Source of the DNA: an uncultured Hyphomicrobiales bacterium
Lineage (GTDB): Bacteria; Pseudomonadota; Alphaproteobacteria; Rhizobiales; Beijerinckiaceae
Direction of reading: 5' to 3'
Assembly (NCBI GenBank): GCA_903931945.1
Contig: CAIZEI010000058.1
Coordinates: 1-64,000 of the forward strand
DNA: 64,000 bases
Part shown: positions 26,648 through 35,945 of the stretch, in pieces
How the letters are laid out: every line of letters starts with the position of its first letter
Position numbering within the stretch: position 1 is the first letter of the stretch
Position numbers and translations under genes: made by a program
Notes under the pieces: model-generated
What the model was told of the DNA's origin: nothing
Databases searched by the model: none
What the model saw: the letters and a program-made list of their open reading frames with translations, nothing else

Positions 26648-28915
26648 TCAGTCAAGTCCGGTATGGCGCGTCAATGTCCGCACGTCGGTGTCGATCCGCG
26701 CATAGGAGTTGACCGGAGGCCCGAGCGTTTCCGCCCGCTTGCCGTTGCTCGCCGCGCCGATCAACTCGCCAATGCCCTGCAAGGCCTCGCCGGTCTTCTT
26801 CGAGAGCGTTGCCGGGCGTTGCGCGACAGTTATGTCGCTCGATGCTGCGGCGTTCGCCCCCGGAGAGCCCTTGGCCGGCGGCGTATCGTCGACGCCATAG
26901 AGGTTCTTCAGTTCGATGCCCTGATGCGCATAGACCATGATGTCATGCCAGGCCTGCGCGGGCAGCTGTCCGCCCTGCAATCCATTGGTCGGCGAATTGT
27001 CATCGTTGCCGAACCAGACAGAGCCAACATAATTGCCGGTAAAGCCATTGAACCAGGCGTTGCGCGATTCATTGGTCGTGCCGGTCTTGCCGGCGACGAC
27101 GACGCCGTCAAGCGCAGCGCGCTTGCCGGTGCCCGCAATGACCACGTATTTCAGGAGCGTGTTGTTCACCTCCGCAATCTTGTCGGCAGGGATCACCTGC
27201 TTGTAGGCTGGCCCGTCGCGATCGCGGCGGTATACGATCTCGTCGCGCGAATTGCGGATCTCGACCGCAGCATAGGCCGGCGCCCATTTGCCGCCATTGG
27301 CGAAGGCGGCGTTGGCGGACACCATATCGACCATCTTCACATCGTCCGCGCCCAGCGGCAGGGATGGGGTGTCTTCGAGCGGCGTATGCACGACGCCCAT
27401 GGCGCGCGCCGTCTGGACGATGGTGGCGCGTCCGGCTTTGGCGGCGATCCAGTCGCCGGGATATTTGTTGGCCGGGAATTGCGCGCGACCGATCTGGATG
27501 GACAGCCAGGCGGCGACCGTGTTCAGCGATTTTTCCAGCGCTACAACCATGGGCAACAGGCCCGCGCCAGCGCCGCCAAAATTGTGCGGACACCAGTTGC
27601 CGATGCAGAGCGGCGATCCGTTGACCATGGTGTTGGCGTGGAATTTCCCGGTCAGAACGGCGCTGAGATAGACGAATGGCTTGAACGAGGAGCCAGGCTG
27701 GCGCGCAGCGTCGAGGGCGCGGTTGAACTGACTGCGGCCATAATCGCGCCCGCCGACAACGGCGTGAACAAGACCGGCGGGGTCGGCGATCATGGCGGCG
27801 GCCTGTGAGGCGTGTTTTTCCTTGCCATACTGACGCAGGGCGTCCTCAATGGTGGTTTCCGCCCAGCGCTGAAGGTTGACATCGAGCCCGGTGCGCACGG
27901 TCAGCACGCGGTCATTGCCAAACTTGTTCTGCTCGGCAAGATCCAGAATTTCGCGATAGGCAAAATCGAGATACCAGTCCGGGCTCGAATCGCGCCGACG
28001 ATCAATGGGCGTCGCCGGATTGCGACGGGCGGCGTAGACCTGCCCCTCGGTGAGATAGCCGGCGTCAACGAGGTTTGACAAAACGTCATTGGCGCGGGCG
28101 CGCGCGGCGGGCAGATTGATATGCGGCGCATATTTGGTCGGCGCCTTGAACAGGCCGGCGAGCATGGCGGCCTCGGCAAGCGTGACGTCGCGGACATTTT
28201 TCCCAAAATAGAATTCGGAGGCGGCCTGCACGCCATAAGTGCCTGCGCCCATATAGGCGCGATCGAAATAGAGTTTCAGAATCTCGCGTTTGGGCAGGCG
28301 CGCCTCCAGCCACATCGCCAGAAAGGCTTCCTTGATCTTGCGTTCGATGGAGCGCTCGTTGGAGAGGAACAGGTTTTTGGCGAGCTGTTGCGTCAATGTC
28401 GAACCGCCCTGCACAACGCCGGATGAGCGGGCGTTGACGGTCAGCGCCCGCAGCGTGCCGACGGGATCGATGCCGTAATGATCGAAGAAGCGCCGGTCTT
28501 CCGTCGCGAGCAGCGCTTCGATGAGATAATCGGGATATTGCTCCAGCGGCACGGCATCGTCGTGCTTGATGCCGCGCCGGCCGACTTCCGCGCCATAGCG
28601 GTCGAGAAAGGTGACGGCGATGTCCTGCTTTTTCAGCCAGTCCTCGTCCGAGGTTTGCTGGAAGGCGCCCTGCGCCAGCGCCAGCAGCAGGCACATGCCG
28701 CCAAGGCCAAGGGTCAAGCCCTCGCAGGCAAGCTCCACCAGCGCTTTCCTGAAGCCGCCGACGTGAAACCGGTCCATGAACGTGGAAAAATCTTCATAGG
28801 CGCGGCGGGCCGATTCGCCGCTGTCATAGATGGACGAATTCAGCCACGCATCGAAGCCCCAGAAGGAGCGTACAATGCGCTTCCAAAGCGCTGACTGGGT
28901 CCACTGCTCAAACAT
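26648..28915 (-). CDS. Class A penicillin-binding protein (PBP1A family)
   Basis: 755-aa bifunctional peptidoglycan synthase. Cytoplasmic N-terminus, one transmembrane helix (about 65-84), GT51 glycosyltransferase domain with [12 protein letters not shown] (139-150) and [12 protein letters not shown] (170-181), and a transpeptidase domain with SSFK (Ser409), SLN (463-465) and KTGT (610-613), all intact. The C-terminal tail is low-complexity ([14 protein letters not shown]). A near-consensus CtrA-like sequence lies 35-50 nt before the start. Confidence 0.95.
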   Translation of the reverse strand: MFEQWTQSALWKRIVRSFWGFDAWLNSSIYDSGESARRAYEDFSTFMDRFHVGGFRKALVELACEGLTLGLGGMCLLLALAQGAFQQTSDEDWLKKQDIAVTFLDRYGAEVGRRGIKHDDAVPLEQYPDYLIEALLATEDRRFFDHYGIDPVGTLRALTVNARSSGVVQGGSTLTQQLAKNLFLSNERSIERKIKEAFLAMWLEARLPKREILKLYFDRAYMGAGTYGVQAASEFYFGKNVRDVTLAEAAMLAGLFKAPTKYAPHINLPAARARANDVLSNLVDAGYLTEGQVYAARRNPATPIDRRRDSSPDWYLDFAYREILDLAEQNKFGNDRVLTVRTGLDVNLQRWAETTIEDALRQYGKEKHASQAAAMIADPAGLVHAVVGGRDYGRSQFNRALDAARQPGSSFKPFVYLSAVLTGKFHANTMVNGSPLCIGNWCPHNFGGAGAGLLPMVVALEKSLNTVAAWLSIQIGRAQFPANKYPGDWIAAKAGRATIVQTARAMGVVHTPLEDTPSLPLGADDVKMVDMVSANAAFANGGKWAPAYAAVEIRNSRDEIVYRRDRDGPAYKQVIPADKIAEVNNTLLKYVVIAGTGKRAALDGVVVAGKTGTTNESRNAWFNGFTGNYVGSVWFGNDDNSPTNGLQGGQLPAQAWHDIMVYAHQGIELKNLYGVDDTPPAKGSPGANAAASSDITVAQRPATLSKKTGEALQGIGELIGAASNGKRAETLGPPVNSYARIDTDVRTLTRHTGLD

Positions 28916-28949
28916 GGCGTCCTGCTGCCCCGGCCTCGGGCCGGTTTCT

Positions 28950-28964
28950 TTAACACAAACCTAA
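28950..28964. promoter_or_regulatory. Near-consensus CtrA-like box between PBP1A and ycgN
   Basis: TTAA-CACAAAC-CTAA matches 7 of 8 positions of TTAA-N7-TTAA. It lies 35 nt before the PBP1A start on the other strand, in the 297-nt divergent region 28916-29212. Pattern match only. Confidence 0.3.
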
Positions 28965-29212
28965 CGCGCTTGACGATATCGGGACGGACGCGTTGTGATA
29001 TGAACGACGGGCAAGGCGCGTGCCGGAGGCGGTTGCGCCAAAACGGGACAATTGGGCGGCTTTTCCGGGGTCCTTGCAAACGCTGGTCCCAATGCCGGGT
29101 CGCGCGCCGGGGTTCGCGCCAGGCGGCAAAAGCGGCTAGACAGTCCATTCGGGCAGAAGCGCCAGATTGTTGTCGCGCGAAGCGGAAACGCCTCCAGAGG
29201 AACCGGGACCCA

Positions 29213-29713
29213 ATGCAGAGCGACGATCCCAAGGCCGAGGCGGCAAAACCCTTCTGGCGAACCAAGAGGCTGGACGAGATGAACCCCGTGGAATGGGAGA
29301 GTCTGTGCGACGGCTGCGGGCGCTGTTGCCTCGTCAAGCTGATCGACGAGGACACGGAGGAGGTCCATTTCACAGATATCGGCTGCAAATTGTTCAACGC
29401 CGAAACCTGCGCCTGCAAGGATTACCCCAACCGGCAGAAGAAAGTGCCCGATTGCATCAAGCTGACGCCCCGTGAGGTCAAGCGGATTCCATGGCTGCCG
29501 CCCTCCTGCGCCTATCGGCTGGTGGCCGAGGGCAAGGATTTGCAATGGTGGCATCCCCTGAAATCGGGCCGCCCCGAGACCGTGCATGAAGCAGGCGTTT
29601 CAGCGCGGGGCCGGGTCGGCGCGATGGAGGGCAAAATCCGCCAGCGTGATTATGTCGACCGGCTCGTGACATGGCCGGGGGAGTTTCCGAAGCCGAAGAA
29701 GCCGAGAGCCTAG
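29213..29713 (+). CDS. YcgN family cysteine-cluster protein
   Basis: 166 aa of the UPF0260/YcgN family, built around the cysteine cluster [10 protein letters not shown] (residues about 33-42) with further cysteines in [15 protein letters not shown] and PSCAYRL, consistent with metal or Fe-S binding. Start at [11 protein letters not shown], matching the family's usual length; an open frame continues upstream. Biochemical function unknown. Confidence 0.85.
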   Translation: MQSDDPKAEAAKPFWRTKRLDEMNPVEWESLCDGCGRCCLVKLIDEDTEEVHFTDIGCKLFNAETCACKDYPNRQKKVPDCIKLTPREVKRIPWLPPSCAYRLVAEGKDLQWWHPLKSGRPETVHEAGVSARGRVGAMEGKIRQRDYVDRLVTWPGEFPKPKKPRA

Positions 29714-30090
29714 GGGCAGGTTTGCAATTCATGTCTATGCGGCGACGGCTTCTGCCGCTTTTACCAGGTTGCCATGCGCGTGGCCGTTTGCTGAACTCTC
29801 ATCGTCGCCAATCGACGCGACACCCCTGACTCCGGACCGGCGCAGAATTTTCCACGCGGAAAGCATACGAAAGACGCGAATGCTTCAACTGCGGACGCGC
29901 TAGACGGGTTCGGCGGCTGGTCGGGTTCGGCGGCCATGCGCCAATTGCGAAAATTCGCACCAGAACATTGCCAGGCTCAATTGCAAGCTTGACCATGCGG
30001 CGCCAGCGACATAATGAAAGGGTTTGCTCAAGTGTGCTTCCGCTGCCGAAAGAGACGGAGTGCAATCTGACTGACGAGTGGGAGTATCTC
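29714..30090. other. Non-coding region carrying upstream repeat copy 1
   Basis: 377 nt between ycgN and secreted paralog 2 without a supportable gene. Most of its middle (29817-29943) is the first copy of a duplicated sequence; the last part must hold the promoter and ribosome site (GGAG, 8 nt before the ATG) of the next gene. Confidence 0.6.
29817..29943 (+). repeat. Duplicated upstream module, copy 1
   Basis: About 127 bp matching 30790-30916 at an offset of 973 in the core, including more than 40 consecutive identical bases beginning GCGGAAAGCATACGAAAGAC. It ends about 148 nt before the start of secreted paralog 2. Confidence 0.85.
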
Positions 30091-30684
30091 ATGCTGCAGC
30101 GTTTGGATCGATTTATCGTTTTGTTCGTTCTTGCCTTTTCGATTCAATTCGGTTTTGCAGCGCGGCAAGCCTCCGCCCAATCGGTTTACAATTTTCAGTT
30201 TGCATCATCAATCGGGTCCGGTTCAATCTACCTGATCCTTGGCAGTGGCTCCGGCAATCCAGTCACCGGTGCGTTCGGCGGAACGGGCATCATGACGAGT
30301 GCTGCATTAAGCACGAGCAATAATCCATTCGGTCTTGGCACCGCCCCGGCTCTTAATTCGGTGACGACGGCGCCTTTTTTTGGCCAGTTTTCGACTACAG
30401 TATATTTAAACACGGGCACATATACATATGCGCTAAACGGTGGCGCATCCGACAATATTTACAAACATGATGACTCACAAAGTATAGACACCTGGGTCGT
30501 CGGCGCGCAAGGGATCCCCTTCACCATGGAGACGATGACCTACGCCGGGCCCGCCCCTGTTCCCGGCGCGGGAACCCTGTCATGGCTCGTTTTGGGGCTT
30601 GGCATTGTGATCATTCGTCGCAAGACCGTTTCAGCGGCGGTGCGTTCGGCCTATGCGCGGATCGCCGGGCGCGCATCGGCCTGA
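30091..30684 (+). CDS. Secreted protein with PGAGTLSW-type C-terminal anchor, paralog 2
   Basis: 197 aa. Signal peptide (about 1-28, ending ARQASAQ), mature start SVYNFQFASSIGSGSIYLI, Gly/Thr/Asn-rich body without cysteine in the visible stretch, then PAPVPGAGTLSWLVLGLG, IVIIRRK and a 20-residue tail (TVSAAVRSAYARIAGRASA) very close to that of paralog 1, including at DNA level. Start at MLQRLDRF is supported by GGAG. Probably exported and then held at or released from the membrane by the C-terminal helix. Confidence 0.75.
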   Translation: MLQRLDRFIVLFVLAFSIQFGFAARQASAQSVYNFQFASSIGSGSIYLILGSGSGNPVTGAFGGTGIMTSAALSTSNNPFGLGTAPALNSVTTAPFFGQFSTTVYLNTGTYTYALNGGASDNIYKHDDSQSIDTWVVGAQGIPFTMETMTYAGPAPVPGAGTLSWLVLGLGIVIIRRKTVSAAVRSAYARIAGRASA

Positions 30685-31100
30685 GCCAAATTCCTCGCGA
30701 CCTTTCGCGATCTCCGCATGTCGTGTGGCGACTTTTCAGGGTCATCAATCGACGAAGCCGGCGGAAAAATCCCGGCAGTTTGCATGGTCGCGACACCTCC
30801 GATATCGGACTGGCGCAGAATTTTCCGCGCGGAAAGCATACGAAAGACGCGAATGCTTCAACTGCGGACGCGCAGAGCGGGTTTGGCGGCTGGGCGGGTT
30901 CGGCGGCGGTGCGCCAAACAGTGACATTTGCGCAACCCCGTCGGGCAAATTTCCAGCATGCGATGCGTCGACCCCTTAAAATTTTGGCCTGGACTTGACA
31001 ATACGACATTGATCCGATCTGAATGAATTTGGTCAAGCAATTTATCATATTTTAACTCTTTGCTGGATCGCACTTACGTGGCGTGTCGCAAGGAGTTGTT
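30685..31100. other. Non-coding region carrying upstream repeat copy 2
   Basis: 416 nt between paralogs 2 and 3. Contains the second copy of the duplicated module (30790-30916) and, further right, an AT-rich stretch (about 31015-31060) likely to be the promoter of paralog 3. No gene supported. Confidence 0.6.
30790..30916 (+). repeat. Duplicated upstream module, copy 2
   Basis: Second copy of the module at 29817-29943. It ends about 185 nt before the start of secreted paralog 3, so both copies sit at a similar distance upstream of related genes. Confidence 0.85.
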
Positions 31101-31706
31101 ATGTCATCTCGTTTTGTTCGATTGTTCGCATCTGCTGGCTTCGCCCTTTTGCTCCAGATTGGCTTTGGTGGTCAGCGAGCCTCTGCTACGGCCTATAATT
31201 TCAGCTTTAATGGCGGGGCTTTTGGTGTAATTTCAGGTGTTTTCCAAATCACCGGGACAACGGTAACGTCAGCATCGGGGAATACGACTGGGAGCGCTCT
31301 AGGGGGGAACGGAGCGGTCTCACTGGCGGGTTCTGCCGGAGCCAGCGGAATTTTTGGCCGAGCAATCTCCTACACATTGCAAACGGTGGGCGCCACTGGC
31401 CCTTATTTCCCAAACGACCAGGGCCCTGTCCCACGGGAGTTTGATATAAATTCGGGAAGTGCTGTGTTCGCGCTTTTCATGAACGGCGTGGGTGGATCCG
31501 ATACAATAACGAACGGAACGGGCGGTAACCCCTTAGGCAGCGAGTCGCTGACATCCGCTGCCGCCCCCGCCCCCGTTCCCGGCGCAGGAACGCTGTCCTG
31601 GCTTGCTCTCGCTCTTGGCGGGTTGTGGATCAAGCGCAGGACTTTGTCGGGATTGGCAAGCACGCTCACAGGCAGGTTCTCGCGCAGGGCCAGCGCGAAG
31701 TCATAA
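31101..31706 (+). CDS. Secreted protein with PGAGTLSW-type C-terminal anchor, paralog 3
   Basis: 201 aa; start at MSSRFVRLF supported by AAGGAG 5 nt upstream. Signal peptide ends ASATA, mature start YNFSFNGGAFGVISGVFQ echoes the other paralogs. The C-terminus reads PAPVPGAGTLSWLALALG, then GLWIKRR and a divergent 23-residue tail (TLSGLASTLTGRFSRRASAK). The different tail may come from a 3'-end rearrangement into unrelated sequence. Confidence 0.72.
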   Translation: MSSRFVRLFASAGFALLLQIGFGGQRASATAYNFSFNGGAFGVISGVFQITGTTVTSASGNTTGSALGGNGAVSLAGSAGASGIFGRAISYTLQTVGATGPYFPNDQGPVPREFDINSGSAVFALFMNGVGGSDTITNGTGGNPLGSESLTSAAAPAPVPGAGTLSWLALALGGLWIKRRTLSGLASTLTGRFSRRASAKS

Positions 31707-32042
31707 TCGGCGGGAGCGCCCGGCCCGTCCAGCGCCGCACACAGGCCCCTTGCCGGGGAGCGTATGACCGCTCCAGCCGCCAAAATGTCCCTCCGAGCGC
31801 ACAGGACGTTGTCATTTCGGTCGCCTTCTCCCGCGCACTGGAGACGGCGCGCGCACCGCAGCGATTTCGCGTCGCTGATTCAGACATAGTCTTCAAGAAC
31901 TGAAAACCCTTGCGCTGCAACGATTGACCAAAATTCTCAATACGCTTGCCTTCGCAAAATCCGTAACTCCCCCCAAACAAATCGCCCCGCGCCGGCAATC
32001 CGGCGCGGGGCGAACAAAGCTGCAAAACAAGTCTGAAAAACC
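31707..32042. other. Non-coding region 3' of paralog 3
   Basis: 336 nt. Short open frames on both strands have no start site or motif I can support. The right end contains the GC-rich hairpin at 31982-32013, which belongs to the PsiF-like gene on the minus strand. Confidence 0.5.
31982..32013 (-). terminator. Strong hairpin, probable terminator of the PsiF-like gene
   Basis: Perfect 14-bp stem (TCGCCCCGCGCCGG with its inverted copy) and a CAAT loop, 30 nt past the stop of the leftward PsiF-like gene. The following minus-strand sequence TTTGTTTGGG is only moderately T-rich, so termination is likely but not certain. Confidence 0.6.
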
Positions 32043-32318
32043 TTACATCTTGCCTTCTTTGCAGGCCTCGCGGAACTTCTTGCGCTCCTTGCCATGCAGG
32101 CCCTTCGCGTCGGCGTCGGCCGAGCATTTCTTGGACATGGCGGCCTTTTCAGCTGCGCCCATTTTCATCGGGGCGGCGGCGGGCGCCGCAGCAGGAGCAG
32201 CCGGGGCCGCAGCAGCCGGCGCGGCAGGCTTGGCGGGCGCCGGGGTCTGCGCGAAGGACGCAGAAGCGGAGACCAGGCCGAACAGGGCGACGAGGGCGAG
32301 CGTCGGGATCTTTTTCAT
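32043..32318 (-). CDS. PsiF-repeat periplasmic protein
   Basis: 91 aa. Signal peptide MKKIPTLALVALFGLVSASA...FAQ, an Ala/Pro-rich linker, and a C-terminal PsiF-type repeat (MSKKCSADADAKGLHGKERK, then FREACK) with two cysteines that likely pair. PsiF is named as a phosphate-starvation-induced protein in E. coli, with no known biochemical role. Only one repeat is present here. Confidence 0.75.
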   Translation of the reverse strand: MKKIPTLALVALFGLVSASASFAQTPAPAKPAAPAAAAPAAPAAAPAAAPMKMGAAEKAAMSKKCSADADAKGLHGKERKKFREACKEGKM

Positions 32319-32653
32319 AAACAGACTCCTGAAAAGGGATTTCGGGCTGAAACCCTTACCCTTTCTGTCTAGCTTGTGTGGCGAAAATTGGGAAGGGCAG
32401 GCGCCGCCGGGTCCGATATGCGTCGGCCTGTTTCGGCGCAGTTCGCAATGGGATCGATCCGGGCCGGTCAAATCCTGTCATTCGAAAGACTGGGGGGAGG
32501 ACCGCGAGCCAGGGATGTGGTGACGCCAAATTAACCTGGTTATCCTTTGATACCCAGCAATCGACAGTATCGTCGAAAAACTGCGGTATGCCGGCAAGAC
32601 ATTGTTCATCGGTCGGGAAGAATCTGGAGGCCGGCAAGAAACAGGAGTTAGCC

Positions 32654-33849
32654 GTGTATTTTCAAAATTCATTTGTGAAAGGCTTCGCCAGCCTCGGCTG
32701 CGACGCCTTGGGGCGCTGCGGCAATGACAGGCGCGGCAATATTTCGATCATGGCCGCTGTCTCCCTGATTCCGATTGTCGGGATCATTGGCTTCTCCATC
32801 GATTACTCGCGGGCCAACGCCACGAGATCCAAAGTTCAGGCGGCGGCTGACGCGGCAGCGCTGGCGGCAACGACCATTGCTGTGAATGGCGGGACGAGCA
32901 GCGCTGCGCAAACCGCAGCATCGGAGGTTGCCGCCGCCTCACTCGGACATATTCCCGGCCTGTCGTATAATTCTTCCACAAATCCGGCGGTCAGCGTGTC
33001 GAACCTCAATGGCGTCGTTTCGACGACGGTCTCGTTTTCTGGCGCTGTAAACACAATCTATACCGGGCTGCTGGGCCTTCCCACCCTGCCGGTGACGGTC
33101 CGTTCGGGCGCCACCGGGGCGGCGCTGTCGCCGCTGCCGGGGCCGGCCAGTACTATGGCTCTGGCTCGCTATCGCAGGATCCTGTCATCGTGGGCGCCGA
33201 TGGTTCATCGCAATTGTTTGTCTGCGATTACTCGGGCAACACCTGGTACAATCTGCTGAGCGACGCCGGCTTTCAGATCAATGCAAACTGCACGGGCAAT
33301 TCTGCCTGGAGCGAATATTACAAGGTCAGCATTCTGGCGGGCGCACATACGATCTCGATTTCGCCAAGCATTACGTCCGTCGGCTGGCATGGTACGACAC
33401 AAACCGGCGAGTCCTGGATGGGCGCCATTACAATCGATGGCGTCGCCTATCCCGCAACATCTGGAACCAATATCTGGCTGACCGACACGACAGCCGGCAT
33501 TTCCGTCAAGACGGTCATCGGTCAACCCGGCGTTGTCGGCAGCTCCGCCAATTATGCCCTGATTACAACGCCGGGTTATTCGGTTTCGGTGGCGTACGAC
33601 TCGGATGACGACGTGGATTCTTCAACCGGAAAAGCCGCGACTTTCGGCTTTGCGGATATCCAGATCGCGGCCAATAACGTCGGCGCCTGCGGCGTGCCGG
33701 GCGGCACCTGGGGCGGCACGCTCGGTCACGTCGACGATTTCAACGCCAATGACTTCATTGTTTCTGGCCCGACAGCGCAAGCGAGCCAGTTTACCTGGAA
33801 TTGCACGAGCGCGGCGCTGGCGAACGCCAAAGTCCGGTTGAACAACTGA
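32654..33849 (+). pseudogene. TadG-like Flp-pilus-associated protein, frameshifted
   Basis: The N-terminal frame starts GTG at 32654 (AGGAG upstream) and encodes the TadE/TadG-like segment GNISIMAAVSLIPIVGIIGF with SIDYSRANATRSKVQAAADAA. It leaves the correct frame near 33121-33135. The coding sense continues in the -1 frame as QYYGSGSLSQDPVIVGADGS (from about 33148) through a Thr/Ser/Gly-rich extracytoplasmic domain to 33849. A single missing base explains this; sequencing error or a programmed shift are alternatives. No other tad genes are nearby. Confidence 0.65.
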
Positions 33850-33908
33850 TCTCGATACGGGCGCCATTTCGCTAGCGGTCATTCACATCAGACAAAAGGA
33901 ATTGTGTC

Positions 33909-34241
33909 ATGAAATCCGTTCCAGCCGCCGTTTTGACGCCCCGGGGCGCTCATCCGGTCTTGAAAGCCCTGCTGCTTGCGGGCTCCGCGCTGACGCTCGG
34001 TCCGCCGCCGGCCCTCGCCGATGGTATCGCGAATGCGCCGCAGACCTGCCAGAAAATCCAGCAGAACTGTCTTGCGCGCGTCGCCAAAGGCGCCGCCACC
34101 CGGGCGAAGGCGCCTCAGGACGGCGTCGACCGGCCGCATCTGACCGAGGCCGACTGTTCCGCCTCCTATGCGCAGGCGCAGACGACAGGCGTCTGGCCGG
34201 AACACTTGCCGTATAATTTTGCGGCGCAGTGCACCAACTGA
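33909..34241 (+). CDS. Secreted protein of unknown function
   Basis: 110 aa with signal peptide (hydrophobic LKALLLAGSALTLGPPPALA, about 18-38) and AAGGA upstream of the ATG. The mature part has four cysteines (TCQKIQQNC, DCSAS, QCTN), suggesting two disulfides. It lies 59 nt behind the TadG-like gene. Not recognised. Confidence 0.55.
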   Translation: MKSVPAAVLTPRGAHPVLKALLLAGSALTLGPPPALADGIANAPQTCQKIQQNCLARVAKGAATRAKAPQDGVDRPHLTEADCSASYAQAQTTGVWPEHLPYNFAAQCTN

Positions 34242-34305
34242 TTGTAACGCGGTCGCGCGCTTCGATACGGCGGGCATCCGCCAGCGTCGCATTTCCTGCG
34301 GCGCC

Positions 34306-35472
34306 ATGCTAACCGCAATCATGGGCGCGCCAACCTTCATCGAACTGTTTGCCGGCGGCGGCATGGCCCGCGCCGGGCTGGGGCCGGGCTGGCGCTGCCT
34401 GTTCGCCAATGATATCGACGCCAGCAAAGGCGAAAGCTATGTCGCCAACTGGGGCGCGGGCGAGTTCCGGCCGGGCGATATCCACAAACTCCGCGCAGAT
34501 CATATTCCCGGCATCGCCGATCTCGCATGGGCGTCTTTTCCCTGTCAGGACCTGTCGCTGGCGGGCGCCGGGGCCGGGCTGCGCGGGGGACGTTCCGGCG
34601 CGTTTTTCGGTCTGCGCGATCTCATCGCAGGGCTGGCGGGGGAAAATCGGGCGCCCAGAAGTCTTGTGCTTGAGAATGTCATTGGCGCCTTGACGTCGAA
34701 TGGCGGCGCGGATTTTCGCACGCTCGCAGAAGAGCTTTCCGCGCTGGGATATCGGTTCGGCGGCATGACAATCGACGCCGCGCTGTTTCTGCCGCAGTCC
34801 AGACCGCGCCTGTTTGTCGTTGCTGTGCGCAGGGGTCTGGAAATCCCCACTTCGTTGCGCCGGGATCGCGGCGAAACCAGATGGACAGGAGGGCCGTTGC
34901 AACGCGCGTTTGACGCATTGCCGGAATCGTTGCGCACCGATTGGATATGGTGGGCGTTGCCGACGCCGGATACGCCGAACCTGCGTCTGAAAGATGTCAT
35001 TGAAGAGCAGCCCGCCGATGTTTCCTGGCATTCGGACAGCGAAACCGCGCGGCTTCTGTCATTGATGGCGCCGGGCCAGCGCGCCAGAGTTGAGACCCTG
35101 GCGCAATCGGGCCAAAGGCATGTCGGCGGCGTCTATCGGCGCACGCGTGTTGAAAACGGACAGAAAGTTCAGCGCGCCGAAGCGCGGTTCGATGGACTGG
35201 CCGGTTGCTTGCGCACGCCGGGCGGCGGCTCCAGCCGGCAATTCATCATCGAGATCGCCTGCGCTCGCATTCGCACGCGTCTTTTGTCGGGACGTGAAGC
35301 GGCGGTTTTGATGGGCTTGCCGCCGGACTATCGTCTGCCCCGGCGATATAGCCAGACCTGTCATCTGCTCGGCGATGGCGTTGCGGCGCCTGTCGTTCGC
35401 CATCTCGCGCATCATCTGCTTGAACCGCTGATTGTCGCCAATTCCCGGTTGCAGCAGGTTCGCAAGCCATGA
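34306..35472 (+). CDS. DNA (cytosine-5-)-methyltransferase
   Basis: 388 aa; start at ATG 34306 or 34321. Motif I FIELFAGGGMARAGLG, motif IV SFPCQDLSLAG with catalytic Cys at about residue 80, motif VI LVLENV, motif VIII QSRPRLFVV, and C-terminal motifs around LLSGREAAVLMGLP and LGDGVAAPVV. This is a complete C5 methylase of the Dcm/type II class. The variable target-recognition region (about 200-310) does not let me name the site. It overlaps the vsr gene by 4 nt; no restriction endonuclease gene is adjacent. Confidence 0.92.
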   Translation: MLTAIMGAPTFIELFAGGGMARAGLGPGWRCLFANDIDASKGESYVANWGAGEFRPGDIHKLRADHIPGIADLAWASFPCQDLSLAGAGAGLRGGRSGAFFGLRDLIAGLAGENRAPRSLVLENVIGALTSNGGADFRTLAEELSALGYRFGGMTIDAALFLPQSRPRLFVVAVRRGLEIPTSLRRDRGETRWTGGPLQRAFDALPESLRTDWIWWALPTPDTPNLRLKDVIEEQPADVSWHSDSETARLLSLMAPGQRARVETLAQSGQRHVGGVYRRTRVENGQKVQRAEARFDGLAGCLRTPGGGSSRQFIIEIACARIRTRLLSGREAAVLMGLPPDYRLPRRYSQTCHLLGDGVAAPVVRHLAHHLLEPLIVANSRLQQVRKP

Positions 35473-35945
35473 ACCGATCCGCCATCATGCGCGCGGTGCC
35501 CTCGCGCAATACATCGGCGGAACTCAAGGTCCGCGCCATTCTTCGCACGATCATGACAGGCTATCGGCTGCATCGATCTGACATTCCAGGCAAGCCCGAT
35601 ATTGCATTCGTCGGGCGGCGGCTTGCGATATTTGTGCATGGCTGTTTCTGGCATGGTCATGATTGCAAACGCGGCGCGCGCGCGCCGAAAACGAATGCGG
35701 AATATTGGCGCGCCAAAATCGAGCGCAATGTTGCCAGGGACGCGCTGCATCAGACCGCATTGCGCGAACAGGGCTGGCGCGCGCTGACGATCTGGGAGTG
35801 CGAATTATCCGACGCCGACTTGGTCGCTGTAAAATTGCGGTCCTTTATCGCGGCGCCAGAAACCTCTGTGTCGCAACGAGAGTCTCGCGCGCTCGCGCCG
35901 CGACCGAAAGCCCGGCGAGGCGAGCGCTCGGGGCTTCAACGCTGA
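35469..35945 (+). CDS. vsr: Very short patch repair endonuclease
   Basis: Vsr nicks at T:G mismatches arising from deaminated 5-methylcytosine. The 158-aa protein has MRAVPSRNTSAELKVR, LHRSDIPGKPDIAFVGRR (catalytic Asp in PGKPDI), IFVHGCFWHGHDCK and YWRAKIERNVARD, all typical. It is coupled to the cytosine methylase. The last 33 codons overlap the convergent gene at 35845 and diverge from family sequence, so the ancestral stop may have been earlier. Confidence 0.92.
   Translation: MNRSAIMRAVPSRNTSAELKVRAILRTIMTGYRLHRSDIPGKPDIAFVGRRLAIFVHGCFWHGHDCKRGARAPKTNAEYWRAKIERNVARDALHQTALREQGWRALTIWECELSDADLVAVKLRSFIAAPETSVSQRESRALAPRPKARRGERSGLQR

Noticed and set aside
31403-31783. 126-codon minus-strand frame overlapping the 3' end of secreted paralog 3
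   Set aside because: Part of it (PADYDFALALRENLPVSVLA) looks protein-like, so it could be a gene remnant, but there is no ribosome site, and the rest is antisense to a gene with strong evidence. I could not support it.
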